Below are positions 1 through 8,441 of a stretch of DNA of 64,000 nucleotides, piece after piece (the first letter of the stretch is position 1; each line of letters begins with the position of its first letter). Both the position numbers and the translations under genes were made by a program. Under the pieces are notes generated by a model. The model made no database searches. It saw only the letters and a list, made by a program, of their open reading frames with translations, and was not told the origin of the DNA. Source of the DNA: Morganella morganii (lineage in GTDB: Bacteria; Pseudomonadota; Gammaproteobacteria; Enterobacterales; Enterobacteriaceae). The stretch is from positions 1,612,001 through 1,676,000 of the forward strand of contig NZ_CP066129.1 in assembly GCF_019242955.1 (NCBI RefSeq). Direction: 5' to 3'.

Positions 1-37
1 CACTCTGGTTTTCCCGGCCGCAGGGAGAGGTGTTGTT

Positions 38-442
38 ATGAGCCTGCTCGAACGGCTGTGCCACGAAGCGGATGAGCCGCCGTATCAGCCCTGTACGGAA
101 CGGGCGGTTACGGCGCATCTGTACCGGATCATCAACGCCAGAGCACCGATCTGGCAGGACGGCAGGAAAGGCAGCGGTATCGCCGGGTTTGGTCAGAGCC
201 ATCTGCTGCGGGCGCAGGGAAAATTCCATCTCACGGCAATCACACAGGAAATCGAAAGTCTTATCCGCTGCTATGAGCCGCGCTTACAGCAGGTGAGTGT
301 CAGCATCGTGCCGCATTCATACCGGCAGCATCAGATTCATTTTGAGATCACCGCACTGTACGGCGGCCGGGAAGTGTGTCTGCCGGTCTGTCTGGATTTT
401 AATGCCGGACAACTGATAAACACGGAGGCCGCCGGTGCGTGA
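38..442 (+). CDS. tssE: T6SS baseplate protein TssE (gp25-like)
   Basis: A 134-residue protein of the gp25/TssE family, a wedge component of the T6SS baseplate that nucleates sheath assembly in the cytoplasm. The identification rests on length, the arrangement of a basic N-terminal part followed by the short ITQEIESLIRCYEPRL helix and an ITALYGG strand typical of gp25-like proteins, and its position directly before tssF. The ATG follows a GGGAGAGG ribosome site at 23-30. Its stop overlaps the tssF start by 8 nt, so translation is probably coupled. The left boundary of the operon lies outside the window. Confidence 0.88.
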   Translation: MSLLERLCHEADEPPYQPCTERAVTAHLYRIINARAPIWQDGRKGSGIAGFGQSHLLRAQGKFHLTAITQEIESLIRCYEPRLQQVSVSIVPHSYRQHQIHFEITALYGGREVCLPVCLDFNAGQLINTEAAGA

Positions 443-2168
443 CAACACACTATATTATTTTGAACAGCAGCGGCAGCAGCTGCTGGAGGGGCTGGATGCT
501 TTCTGTCGTCAGCATCCGCATCAGGCGCAGTTGCTGGGGATCAGCAGACAGACGATTACCGATCCGCAACTGCGTGCGCTTCTCGATGGCGTGGCGTATC
601 TGACGGGTCTGACGGCGCAGCAGCTGGATCTGACTGCGCCGCAGCTGACAGAAACACTTGTCCGTACTGTGTTTCCGGACTACCTGCGCCCGGTGCCTGC
701 GCTGCTGCCGGTGGTATTCACACCGCAGGCGGCGGCACAGGTGCAGACGCTGGCGGCGGATACACCGTTCACCACCCTGAATGCCGCCGGGGATACCATA
801 CACTGGCGGACACAGCAGCCGCTGACGCTGACGCCGCTGGCAATAACCGGACACCGGTTTATTCCGCAGGCGGTGATCTATCCGGAGCAGGGGGAGAGCC
901 GTACCGCAGCCTGTTCCCTGCAACTGACTTTTTCGGTGACCGTGCCGGGGCTCCCGGTATCAGAACTGAATCTGACCTCTCTGACGCTGCATTTTACCGG
1001 CGACGGCGAGCTTCCCTGGCTGATTGATGATGCTGTTCACCGTCAGTGTGCCGCCATCCGGCTGAATGCCGGGGAAACAGAGATGTTTTTACCGCCGCAG
1101 GCGTGTCAGCGATTACCGCTGACTCAGCGTACGGAAGCGGAAGATAATGTGCAGGCACTGTTATATGACGCGCTGTGGTATCCGGAACAGGCGGCAGGCA
1201 CGGTGATATCACCGGCGGATTCACTGCAGCAGTGCAGCGGGCAGGAGTTCACACTGACATTTATTTTCCGCGACATGCTGCCGGAACCGGCACGCTTTGC
1301 CCGCAATGACAGCATCGTGCTGTTCCGTGCTGTGCTGATAAACTGCTTTGAACATCAGAGTGAGCCGTTACGGGTATCGCCGGACACCAATCCGCATCCG
1401 CTGTGTGCAGATACCCGGGCGGATGTGCTTTTGTATTCAGCGGACGCGGTGACGGATATCACCACACTGCCTGCCCGGCCGGTGCCGCAGCTGTACCATC
1501 AGCCGGTTACACAGCACTCTGCCTGCTGCTGGCAGCCGGTGTGCGGTGCGGCAGGAGATGTGACACATCTTAACTGCCTGTTATCTGATGAAGACAGCGG
1601 GGAGGGGCATGCACGGCTCTGGGTTGTGCGCGGACGCGGGACTCAGGGAGCGCTGGCAGAGACAGCGGCCGGAGAACCGGTCACACCGCAGCAGGCTGAT
1701 CCGCTGACCTATCACGTTGTTGCCGCTCAGCGGGCAATGCAGCTTCCTCTGCCGGTGCAGCCGGATCCGTGCGCGCTCTTTTTACGGCTCCGGCAGACCC
1801 GGCTGACGGATCTTACTGATTCACCGCACGGTGCCGCACCACTCAAAGCCCTGTTGTCGCTGTATGACCGGCAGAATTCACCGGTGATCACCGCGCTGAT
1901 TGCCGCCATTGAAGAGGTCACATCCTCACCCGGCGTGACTGTCCGTTTTTATCATCACCTTCCGCTGACGATTCCGGGGCGGCATATTACCGTCACACTG
2001 GCACACAACACGCCCGTGTCAGGAACGGCCTTCTTTGCCGCACTGCTGGAAGCACTTTTCTCCGCACTGAGTCATGACCATGAATTTATTCAGCTCATAC
2101 TGCGCCGCCGTAATGACCGTGGTGCGGCATATCACGGCCCGGTAAGGATCGCTGATGAGCCGTTCTGA
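435..2168 (+). CDS. tssF: T6SS baseplate subunit TssF
   Basis: A 577-residue TssF (VasA/ImpG family), the main wedge protein of the T6SS baseplate, which binds TssG and TssK. The N-terminus (YYFEQQRQQLLEGLDAF, then VAYLTGLTAQQLD) has the family pattern, including the conserved R-x-VFPDYLRPVPA stretch near residues 76-88. The length fits the family (about 580-620). It starts with GTG inside the end of tssE, since no ATG lies near; the coupling suggests this start is right. The end overlaps tssG by 14 nt. Confidence 0.9.
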   Translation: MRDNTLYYFEQQRQQLLEGLDAFCRQHPHQAQLLGISRQTITDPQLRALLDGVAYLTGLTAQQLDLTAPQLTETLVRTVFPDYLRPVPALLPVVFTPQAAAQVQTLAADTPFTTLNAAGDTIHWRTQQPLTLTPLAITGHRFIPQAVIYPEQGESRTAACSLQLTFSVTVPGLPVSELNLTSLTLHFTGDGELPWLIDDAVHRQCAAIRLNAGETEMFLPPQACQRLPLTQRTEAEDNVQALLYDALWYPEQAAGTVISPADSLQQCSGQEFTLTFIFRDMLPEPARFARNDSIVLFRAVLINCFEHQSEPLRVSPDTNPHPLCADTRADVLLYSADAVTDITTLPARPVPQLYHQPVTQHSACCWQPVCGAAGDVTHLNCLLSDEDSGEGHARLWVVRGRGTQGALAETAAGEPVTPQQADPLTYHVVAAQRAMQLPLPVQPDPCALFLRLRQTRLTDLTDSPHGAAPLKALLSLYDRQNSPVITALIAAIEEVTSSPGVTVRFYHHLPLTIPGRHITVTLAHNTPVSGTAFFAALLEALFSALSHDHEFIQLILRRRNDRGAAYHGPVRIADEPF

Positions 2169-2814
2169 TCCCCCCGGCCTGCTCGGTACCGGTGGTGTGC
2201 TGCCGCGTTATATTACCGGCCCGGTGGCGGAATATGCACAGGCTCACCAGCAGACCGCCCCGCAGGATTTTTTTCTGGTTTTTGATGCGGTCTGCCGCCG
2301 GTTACAGCAGACGGCAGACCGGCAGCACGGCGGACAATCCGCTGCTGCGGAATTACCGCTGACAACGCTGATACAGACATTGCTGCCGGAAGCGGCTGTC
2401 TGTTACCCGGCAGCGGCGCAGGTATGGGGCGGCAATACCCGGCTGCGGGCACTGAACAGGACAGTATCGGCTTTTTTTGCCTGCCGCACAGAATTTCAGT
2501 ACGCCCCGCCTGTCCGTATGCCGTATCACCCGCCTGCCGGTACCGGAAACCGCCTCGGCGGCGGTGCGCTGGCAGGCACGCACTGCTATCTGCGGAATGC
2601 GCATCTGCAGGTACATGTATTTACTGATCCGCTGCAACCCCGCGACAGCTGGCAGACCGGCGGAGAATATCACCATTATCTCGGATTATTTATCCGTACC
2701 TTTTTCCGCCGTCCGCTGACGTTTGACGTTATTTTCCGGACAGATAACACACAGATGATGCCTGCACAACTTGCTGCTGCCGCATTACGGCTGGGACGAA
2801 ATACCCGGCTCTGA
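2155..2814 (+). CDS. tssG: Short T6SS baseplate subunit TssG
   Basis: A 219-residue protein taken as TssG (VasB/ImpH) from its place between tssF and clpV and from its C-terminal half: RLGGGALAGTHCYLRNAHLQ, then a LTFDVIFRTDN strand and an ending LRLGRNTRL, which mirrors the usual TssG end. The N-terminal FFLVFDAVCRRLQ helix also fits. Most TssG proteins are about 300-350 residues, so roughly 100 residues of the central part are absent. The reading frame is intact and the ATG follows AAGGA at 2144-2148. Either this is a compact lineage form or an old internal deletion. Confidence 0.72.
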   Translation: MSRSDPPGLLGTGGVLPRYITGPVAEYAQAHQQTAPQDFFLVFDAVCRRLQQTADRQHGGQSAAAELPLTTLIQTLLPEAAVCYPAAAQVWGGNTRLRALNRTVSAFFACRTEFQYAPPVRMPYHPPAGTGNRLGGGALAGTHCYLRNAHLQVHVFTDPLQPRDSWQTGGEYHHYLGLFIRTFFRRPLTFDVIFRTDNTQMMPAQLAAAALRLGRNTRL

Positions 2815-2826
2815 CAAGGAACCGCT

Positions 2827-5082
2827 ATGCTGACTATCGATTTACATCAACTTATCCGGCGGTTATCGCCGCCGCTGGTGACGGCACTGGAGGATGCGGC
2901 GCAGGAGTGTGTCCGCCGTCATCACCGGGCGGTCACACCGCTGCACTGGCTGCTGATGATCGCCGCCTGCCGTGATCTGAACTGGTGTGAGGCACCGGCA
3001 GATAATGCGGCACTGCAATACAGCCTGAATGATGCACTGGCGCTGCTGCCGCAGGCGGCGGATGCGTCCCCGGTGTTTGCCCCGGAACTGACAGAACTGA
3101 TGAAACAGCTCTGGCTGCATGTCTCGCTGAATCAGGGCGGGCAGCAGATCAGTGATATTCATCTGTTACAACTGCTGCGGCAGACAGCGTGCAGCGGTAT
3201 TCCGCCTGCGGTGACGGCATGGGCACAATCCGTGGACGCACAGTGGCTGGCGCGGCAGATAACGGCATTGCCGCCGGGCGCCGTTCCGGTGGCACAGGAC
3301 AGCCACGGAACAACACTGCTGGAGACGTACGCCCGCGATCTGACGGCTTTGGCGCGGGCGGGAAAACTCGACCCGGTGATTGGCCGTGACAGTGAAATCC
3401 GTCAGATTCTGGATATTTTCTGCCGCCGCCGTCAGAACAGCCCGATTATGGTCGGCGAGGCAGGTGTGGGAAAAACCGCCATTGCGGAAGGCCTGGCGCA
3501 GCAGATCAGTGACGGCAATGTGCCGGAGCGTCTGCGCGGCTGCGAAGTCTGGGAGCTGGATCTGACAGCATTACAGGCGGGTGCCGCTATGAAAGGGGAA
3601 TTTGAGCAGCGGCTGAAAAACCTGCTGGCGGAGATCCGCACCGGCAGCACAGAAAAAATCATTTTTATTGATGAAGCCCATACCCTGATCGGTGCAGGCG
3701 GCACAGCGGGTCAGGGGGATGCGGCCAACATCCTCAAACCGGCGCTGGCACGCGGTGAATTCAGAGCGCTGGCTGCAACCACCTGGTCCGAATACAAACA
3801 GTTTATTGAGCCGGATCCCGCGCTGACGCGGCGTTTCCAGCCGGTAAAAATCGCTCCGCCGGATGAGGCCACCACGCTGACCATCCTCAATACCCTGAAA
3901 CCGGTACTGGAACAGCATCATGGCCTGCCGGTGACGGAAGCTGCCTGTGAAGCGGCGGTACGGCTTTCTGTCCGTTATCTGCCGGAGCGGCAACTGCCCG
4001 ATAAAGCGATCAGTCTGCTGGATACCGCCTGCGCCGGGTTATCGGTTGCACGCTCCGTCACTCCGGAAAGTGCGGCAGATGCCGTGAATGACCATCATAT
4101 TGCGGAGGTTATTGCGCTGTGGACGGGCATTCCGGCCGGGCATCTGGCCGCGGATGACATTTCCCGGCTGAGCCGCCTGGAAGAAAAAGTGGCGGAACGG
4201 GTGATCGGCCAGACCGCGCCGGTTGCGGCGGTGGCACAGGCTATCCGCATTGCCCGCAGTGGTCTGAATAACCCGCTGCGGCCGCAGGGGGTATTTCTGA
4301 TGTGCGGCCCGGGCGGTACCGGCAAAACCGAAACTGCTCTGGCACTCTGTGAGGCGCTCTGCGGCGACGAACGGCGGATGGTCACACTGAATATGACGGA
4401 GTTTAAAGAGCCGCACAAAGTCTCCATGCTGCTGGGTGCCCCGGCGGGCTATACCGGCTACGGCAAAGGCGGTGTGCTGACCGAAGCCGTGCGCCGTAAT
4501 CCGTACACTATCCTGCTGCTTGATGAGATGGAAAAAGCGCATCCGGCCATTCATGACGTGTTTTATCAGATTTTCGACAAAGGCCGTATCGCTGACAGTG
4601 AAGGGCGGGAAATCGATTTTCGTCACACGATCATCATTATGACCAGCAATGCGGCGGAAGAAGAGATTGCGGCGCACTGCCGTGATGAGCGTCCGGGTAC
4701 AGCCGGACTGGTGCAGTTGATCTTCCCGGCACTGCTGCGTCATTTCCGGCCGTCGTTTCTCGGCCGCACCACCATTATCCCGTACTACCCGCTCAATGAC
4801 ACGGAAATGGCGGCGATTGCCCGGCTGTCACTGGAACGGGTGGGTAAACGCATTCAGGAAACCTATCAGTGCGCGTTTGATTATTCAGATGAATTAGTCA
4901 CTTATCTGTTGTCACTGCCTTATTCAGCAGAAACCGGCGCAAGAGCGGTTGAGCAGGGGATTACGGGTAAACTTCTGCCGCAGATTGCCGAAGCCTGTAT
5001 TGAAAAACGCAGACAGCAGACTGCCATTACCCGGGTTTCATTATCAGTGACTGATAATAACCCCGTTGTTTCTATTGATTAA
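2827..5082 (+). CDS. tssH: T6SS ATPase ClpV (TssH), compact form
   Basis: A 751-residue AAA+ ATPase that recycles contracted TssB/TssC sheaths in the cytoplasm. An N-terminal helical domain (about 1-155) is followed by AAA module 1 (Walker A GEAGVGKT near 210-217, Walker B IIFIDEAH near 278-285) and AAA module 2 (Walker A GPGGTGKT near 494-501, Walker B LLLDEMEKAH). ClpV proteins are usually about 850-900 residues. Here only about 30 residues separate SLLDTACAG (module 1 end) from the LWTGIP motif, so the coiled-coil middle domain found in ClpB and ClpV is essentially absent, giving ClpA-like size. Both ATP sites look intact. Confidence 0.88.
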   Translation: MLTIDLHQLIRRLSPPLVTALEDAAQECVRRHHRAVTPLHWLLMIAACRDLNWCEAPADNAALQYSLNDALALLPQAADASPVFAPELTELMKQLWLHVSLNQGGQQISDIHLLQLLRQTACSGIPPAVTAWAQSVDAQWLARQITALPPGAVPVAQDSHGTTLLETYARDLTALARAGKLDPVIGRDSEIRQILDIFCRRRQNSPIMVGEAGVGKTAIAEGLAQQISDGNVPERLRGCEVWELDLTALQAGAAMKGEFEQRLKNLLAEIRTGSTEKIIFIDEAHTLIGAGGTAGQGDAANILKPALARGEFRALAATTWSEYKQFIEPDPALTRRFQPVKIAPPDEATTLTILNTLKPVLEQHHGLPVTEAACEAAVRLSVRYLPERQLPDKAISLLDTACAGLSVARSVTPESAADAVNDHHIAEVIALWTGIPAGHLAADDISRLSRLEEKVAERVIGQTAPVAAVAQAIRIARSGLNNPLRPQGVFLMCGPGGTGKTETALALCEALCGDERRMVTLNMTEFKEPHKVSMLLGAPAGYTGYGKGGVLTEAVRRNPYTILLLDEMEKAHPAIHDVFYQIFDKGRIADSEGREIDFRHTIIIMTSNAAEEEIAAHCRDERPGTAGLVQLIFPALLRHFRPSFLGRTTIIPYYPLNDTEMAAIARLSLERVGKRIQETYQCAFDYSDELVTYLLSLPYSAETGARAVEQGITGKLLPQIAEACIEKRRQQTAITRVSLSVTDNNPVVSID

Positions 5083-5098
5083 CATCAGGATCACCGCT

Positions 5099-5989
5099 AT
5101 GTCATTGACGATTCGGATAGTCAGCGCGCCGGAGAATAACCCTCTGTCACAATACTGTTTTGACGGCAGAGACGGCACTATCGGGCGTGATGCTCAGGCC
5201 GATATTGTGCTGGATGACCCGCATTCCCGTATTGAGGATATTCACGCCACACTCCGCTGCACTGCCGCCGGTTATATTCTGACCGATACCAGCCGTGACG
5301 GCGTGTTTATCAATAACCGGCACGATGCGCTGGGTCATGGCACGGACTATCTGTTACAGGACGGCGACATGCTGGGGATCGGCGCTTTCCGGCTGCTGGT
5401 ATCCTGTTTTTCCCCGCTGAGCCGGACACCGGAGCCGCTGAATACACAGGGCGAAGAAAATGCCCTGCGCAGCCTGTTCTCTCCGGCAGATGATAACACC
5501 TGTTTTGATGATGACCCGTTCCTCGGCACCGCGCCGGTGAAAAAACCGGCACCGCATGATATCCGTTACCATTTTTCAGCGGTGGCCAGACCGTACGGCA
5601 GCCCTGCACCGGTTGCAGAACCCGTACCGGAACCGGCGAGTGTTTCTGAACCGGCCGGTGTGCCTGTTCCTGAACCCGTTCCTGTGTTTACGGCGCCGCC
5701 GGAAGCTGTTTTGCCGCCGGTACTGGCCGGCGACAAACTGGTGCTGCTGCAATCACTGCTGCCGGAAATCAGCCGGGCACTGGACCTGGCGGCGGAAAAA
5801 ATAATCCGTGATATTTCCCCTCAGCAGTTGGAAGCACTGCACCGTGACCAGAAAATTGCCGGAAAAATCGATTACTGGCAGACCTACAAGCGCTTCTTCA
5901 GCCAGCAGATCGCGGATGACCATCTGAAAACCAAACTGACAGATTATTTCCGCAGTGAATTTTACACCCAAATTATTCAGTCATCATGA
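5099..5989 (+). CDS. tagH: FHA-domain T6SS protein TagH/Fha
   Basis: A 296-residue cytoplasmic protein with an N-terminal forkhead-associated domain (GRDAQADIVLDDP, then FINN, about residues 30-80) that binds phosphothreonine peptides, a proline/glutamate-rich linker (about 160-210, repeated PVPEP), and a C-terminal T6SS-FHA domain (LLPEISRALDLAAEKI to the end). In other species Fha takes part in post-translational activation of T6SS with the kinase PpkA; no kinase or phosphatase gene is in this window. Start chosen at ATG 5099, preceded by AGGAT; an upstream in-frame start would run into clpV. The stop overlaps tssJ by 4 nt. Confidence 0.87.
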   Translation: MSLTIRIVSAPENNPLSQYCFDGRDGTIGRDAQADIVLDDPHSRIEDIHATLRCTAAGYILTDTSRDGVFINNRHDALGHGTDYLLQDGDMLGIGAFRLLVSCFSPLSRTPEPLNTQGEENALRSLFSPADDNTCFDDDPFLGTAPVKKPAPHDIRYHFSAVARPYGSPAPVAEPVPEPASVSEPAGVPVPEPVPVFTAPPEAVLPPVLAGDKLVLLQSLLPEISRALDLAAEKIIRDISPQQLEALHRDQKIAGKIDYWQTYKRFFSQQIADDHLKTKLTDYFRSEFYTQIIQSS

Positions 5990-6462
5990 AACGACGTATC
6001 TATCTGTTTATTTTTATTTTTTTATTTTTCGGTCCGGTGTCCTGCCGCTTCGGGACACCGCCGGATACCGGTCTGTTACGTGTGGTGATCCGGGCGCATG
6101 AAAACAGTAACCCGAATGCGGATAACCGCCCGGCGCCGGTTGTGCTGCGGATCTACCAGCTCAGCAGCGATGAAATCTTTCAGCGTGAACGCTTTATGCC
6201 GCTGTGGCAGCAGGATCAGAGGTTACTCAAAGAACAGCTGCTGGCCAGAAAGGTGACGGCGCCGGTCTATCCCGGCGGTCTGGAAACGCTGTTGCTGCAA
6301 TTGCAGCCCGGTGTGACACATATCGGTGTGCTTGCCGGTTTCTCGGCGGCAGAGGCAGGTAACAAGCAGGTGATTGCGGTTCTTCCGCTGCCGGTGATGC
6401 AGATATCGCTGTTTCTGGATGGGCAGACATTGTCACTCTCAGCAGGGGGCAATGATGATTAA
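5986..6462 (+). CDS. tssJ: T6SS outer-membrane lipoprotein TssJ
   Basis: A 158-residue lipoprotein (TssJ/VasD/SciN family), anchored in the outer membrane and binding the periplasmic end of TssM to form the T6SS trans-envelope complex. It has a basic start (MKRR), a hydrophobic stretch and a lipobox GPVSC with the acylated Cys at residue 20. The rest fits the family: VVIRAHENSNPNADNRPAPVVLRIYQLS, a transthyretin-like fold. ATGA overlap with the FHA gene indicates coupling, and its stop overlaps the tssK start region. Confidence 0.9.
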   Translation: MKRRIYLFIFIFLFFGPVSCRFGTPPDTGLLRVVIRAHENSNPNADNRPAPVVLRIYQLSSDEIFQRERFMPLWQQDQRLLKEQLLARKVTAPVYPGGLETLLLQLQPGVTHIGVLAGFSAAEAGNKQVIAVLPLPVMQISLFLDGQTLSLSAGGNDD

Positions 6463-7720
6463 TGAAACGGCCGGTATCTGGTGGCAGGAGGGGTTATTTC
6501 TCCAGCCGGAGCATTTTATCCAGGAAAGTCGTCTGCACAGCCATTGTCTGCGTGATGTGACACAACAGCTGAGCGGCGGTCTTGCCGGTTTTTCCCGGCT
6601 GGTGACAGATGAGTCCCTGACAGGGGCGGGAAAACTGACGCTGTTACAGGCACACGGTGTGATGCCGGACGGTACGCCGTTTATCACAGACACGCCGCTG
6701 AGTGTCAGTCTGGACGGACTGGCGGGGGATATGACGTTTCTGCTGACTCTGCCGCTGAGCAGTGCGCCGGATCGTTTTACCGCAAAACCGCTCAGCGTCA
6801 GTGAAAACCGGGAACCGCAGATGCGTGAACCGGTGATGACCAGTACCGCGCATCTGAATCTTCAGCTTAAATGTGCCTCACAGTGCCGTGAGGATGAAAC
6901 CGGACTGACGGTTGCCCGGCTGCACTGCCGGGAGGGAGCCGGACACCCGCTGCCGGAGGCGGAATTTTGTGCGCCGTATCTGTTTGTGCAGGATAACCCG
7001 TGGCTGAGCCGCAGGGCAGAGGATATCCGGCTGCTGCTGGTACAGCGGCTTCAGCGGCTTTATAACGCTCCGGCCGGGGAAACGGCTTGTCTTCATTTAC
7101 AACCGCTGCTGACACAACTGCAAAGTCTGGCGGCGGACGATCGTATCTTCTGCCGGGATTTTTACCGTTTCTGTCTGCATCTGCAATCCGTTTTATATGC
7201 GCTGGCCGCGACACCACCGCCTGAACCGCAACCGTGGCGGAATGACGATCACGCCGGGCTGTTTACGCCCTGTATTCAGTCACTGAAGCACTTTCTTGCC
7301 TCGCAGACCCGGCAGCATATACAGCCGCTGAACTGGGATACCCGGCTGCTGACAACCCGGCGTTTACTGCGGCTTGCGCTGCCGGAATCCGCCTTTGCGG
7401 AGCAAAGCCGCCTGATCGTGGAATATGCGGATGACAGCGGCAGGCCGCCGGATGCAGGCCGGACAGCACGCCTGCTGAAACTGGCCGGAAACCGTCAGAT
7501 AGCGGCCTGTGTGAATAACGGGCTGACCGGTATTCCGCTGCTGCATCTGAACAGCGTTCCGGAGGGGATCACAACACATCCGGGCGCAATTTATTTTGAA
7601 CCGGATATCCGCAGCCCGCTGTGGGCGCAGATGGCACAGGACGACCCGGTTCTGGCGCTGCACATTGACGGCCAGCTGCCGCATGCCCGGCTGAATGCCA
7701 TCCTGATAACCCGGAGGTAA
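6455..7720 (+). CDS. tssK: T6SS baseplate connector TssK
   Basis: A 421-residue TssK (VasE/ImpJ), the trimeric adaptor that links the baseplate to TssL/TssM at the inner membrane. The start IWWQEGLFLQPEHFIQE is the family hallmark. Length is close to the usual 440-450. Two adjacent ATGs exist (6452, 6455); the second is favoured because the AGGGGG at 6444-6449 sits 5 nt upstream. It overlaps the end of tssJ and is followed after 6 nt by tssL, in line with one long transcript. Confidence 0.92.
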   Translation: MINETAGIWWQEGLFLQPEHFIQESRLHSHCLRDVTQQLSGGLAGFSRLVTDESLTGAGKLTLLQAHGVMPDGTPFITDTPLSVSLDGLAGDMTFLLTLPLSSAPDRFTAKPLSVSENREPQMREPVMTSTAHLNLQLKCASQCREDETGLTVARLHCREGAGHPLPEAEFCAPYLFVQDNPWLSRRAEDIRLLLVQRLQRLYNAPAGETACLHLQPLLTQLQSLAADDRIFCRDFYRFCLHLQSVLYALAATPPPEPQPWRNDDHAGLFTPCIQSLKHFLASQTRQHIQPLNWDTRLLTTRRLLRLALPESAFAEQSRLIVEYADDSGRPPDAGRTARLLKLAGNRQIAACVNNGLTGIPLLHLNSVPEGITTHPGAIYFEPDIRSPLWAQMAQDDPVLALHIDGQLPHARLNAILITRR

Positions 7721-7726
7721 TACGTC

Positions 7727-8425
7727 ATGGAGACAGGTTCCGTAACAACCGCAGAAGCCGGACATCCGGACACCGGACAAAATGTGCTGATCAGCGCAGG
7801 ACAACCGCTGCTTCAGGCATTGATTATGCTGGTGCAGGGCGGGACTCCGCCGGATCTGACACTGTTCCGGCAGCAGATGTTACAGGGCGTGAGCCGGTTT
7901 TACCGGATTTGCGCCGCCCGTCAGCTGCATCCTTCCCTGATCGGAAAAAGTGCCTTTGTCTGGTGTGCCGCGCTGGATGAAGCGGTGCTGAGCACGTCGT
8001 GGGGAGCGGAATCGGTCTGGCAGGAACATACGCTGACCGGGGCGGTGTTTCAGAACCGGCGCGGCGGAGAGGACTTTTTCCGCTATCTGCACCTTGCGGT
8101 GCATAACCCCGTTCCGCTGCGGGATTTTCTCGAATTACAGTTTTATCTGTTATCACTCGGATTCCGCGGGGAATACCGCGCACGACCGGAAGCTCTGGCC
8201 GCCTGTTACAGCCGGTTGCGCCATATTCTGATCAGCAGCCGTCAGGACTCGCTGTCTGCGCCGCCGGGACGCTGTACCGTCCGGAACCGGCCTGCGAAAT
8301 GTATTCTTCTGCCGCTGATTTTTTCCTGTTCACTGCTGCTGTGCGCAGCATTCCGGGCGGCGGCGGATTTCAGTTATCAGCAGTTATTACAGCAAGTGAG
8401 TGATGCGCTGACAGCCTTGTTCTGA
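7727..8425 (+). CDS. tssL: T6SS membrane protein TssL (DotU/IcmH)
   Basis: A 232-residue IcmH/DotU-family inner-membrane protein. The cytoplasmic hook domain fills residues 20-175 (FVWCAALDEAVLSTSWG, then HTLTGAVFQNRRGGEDFF are family motifs). One transmembrane helix lies near the C-terminus (about 192-209), the tail-anchor topology of TssL. No peptidoglycan-binding OmpA domain is fused, so a separate anchor such as TagL would be expected; none is in the window. GGAGG at 7713-7717 supports the ATG. Confidence 0.92.
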   Translation: METGSVTTAEAGHPDTGQNVLISAGQPLLQALIMLVQGGTPPDLTLFRQQMLQGVSRFYRICAARQLHPSLIGKSAFVWCAALDEAVLSTSWGAESVWQEHTLTGAVFQNRRGGEDFFRYLHLAVHNPVPLRDFLELQFYLLSLGFRGEYRARPEALAACYSRLRHILISSRQDSLSAPPGRCTVRNRPAKCILLPLIFSCSLLLCAAFRAAADFSYQQLLQQVSDALTALF

Positions 8426-8441
8426 ACAACGGAGATTGGTG

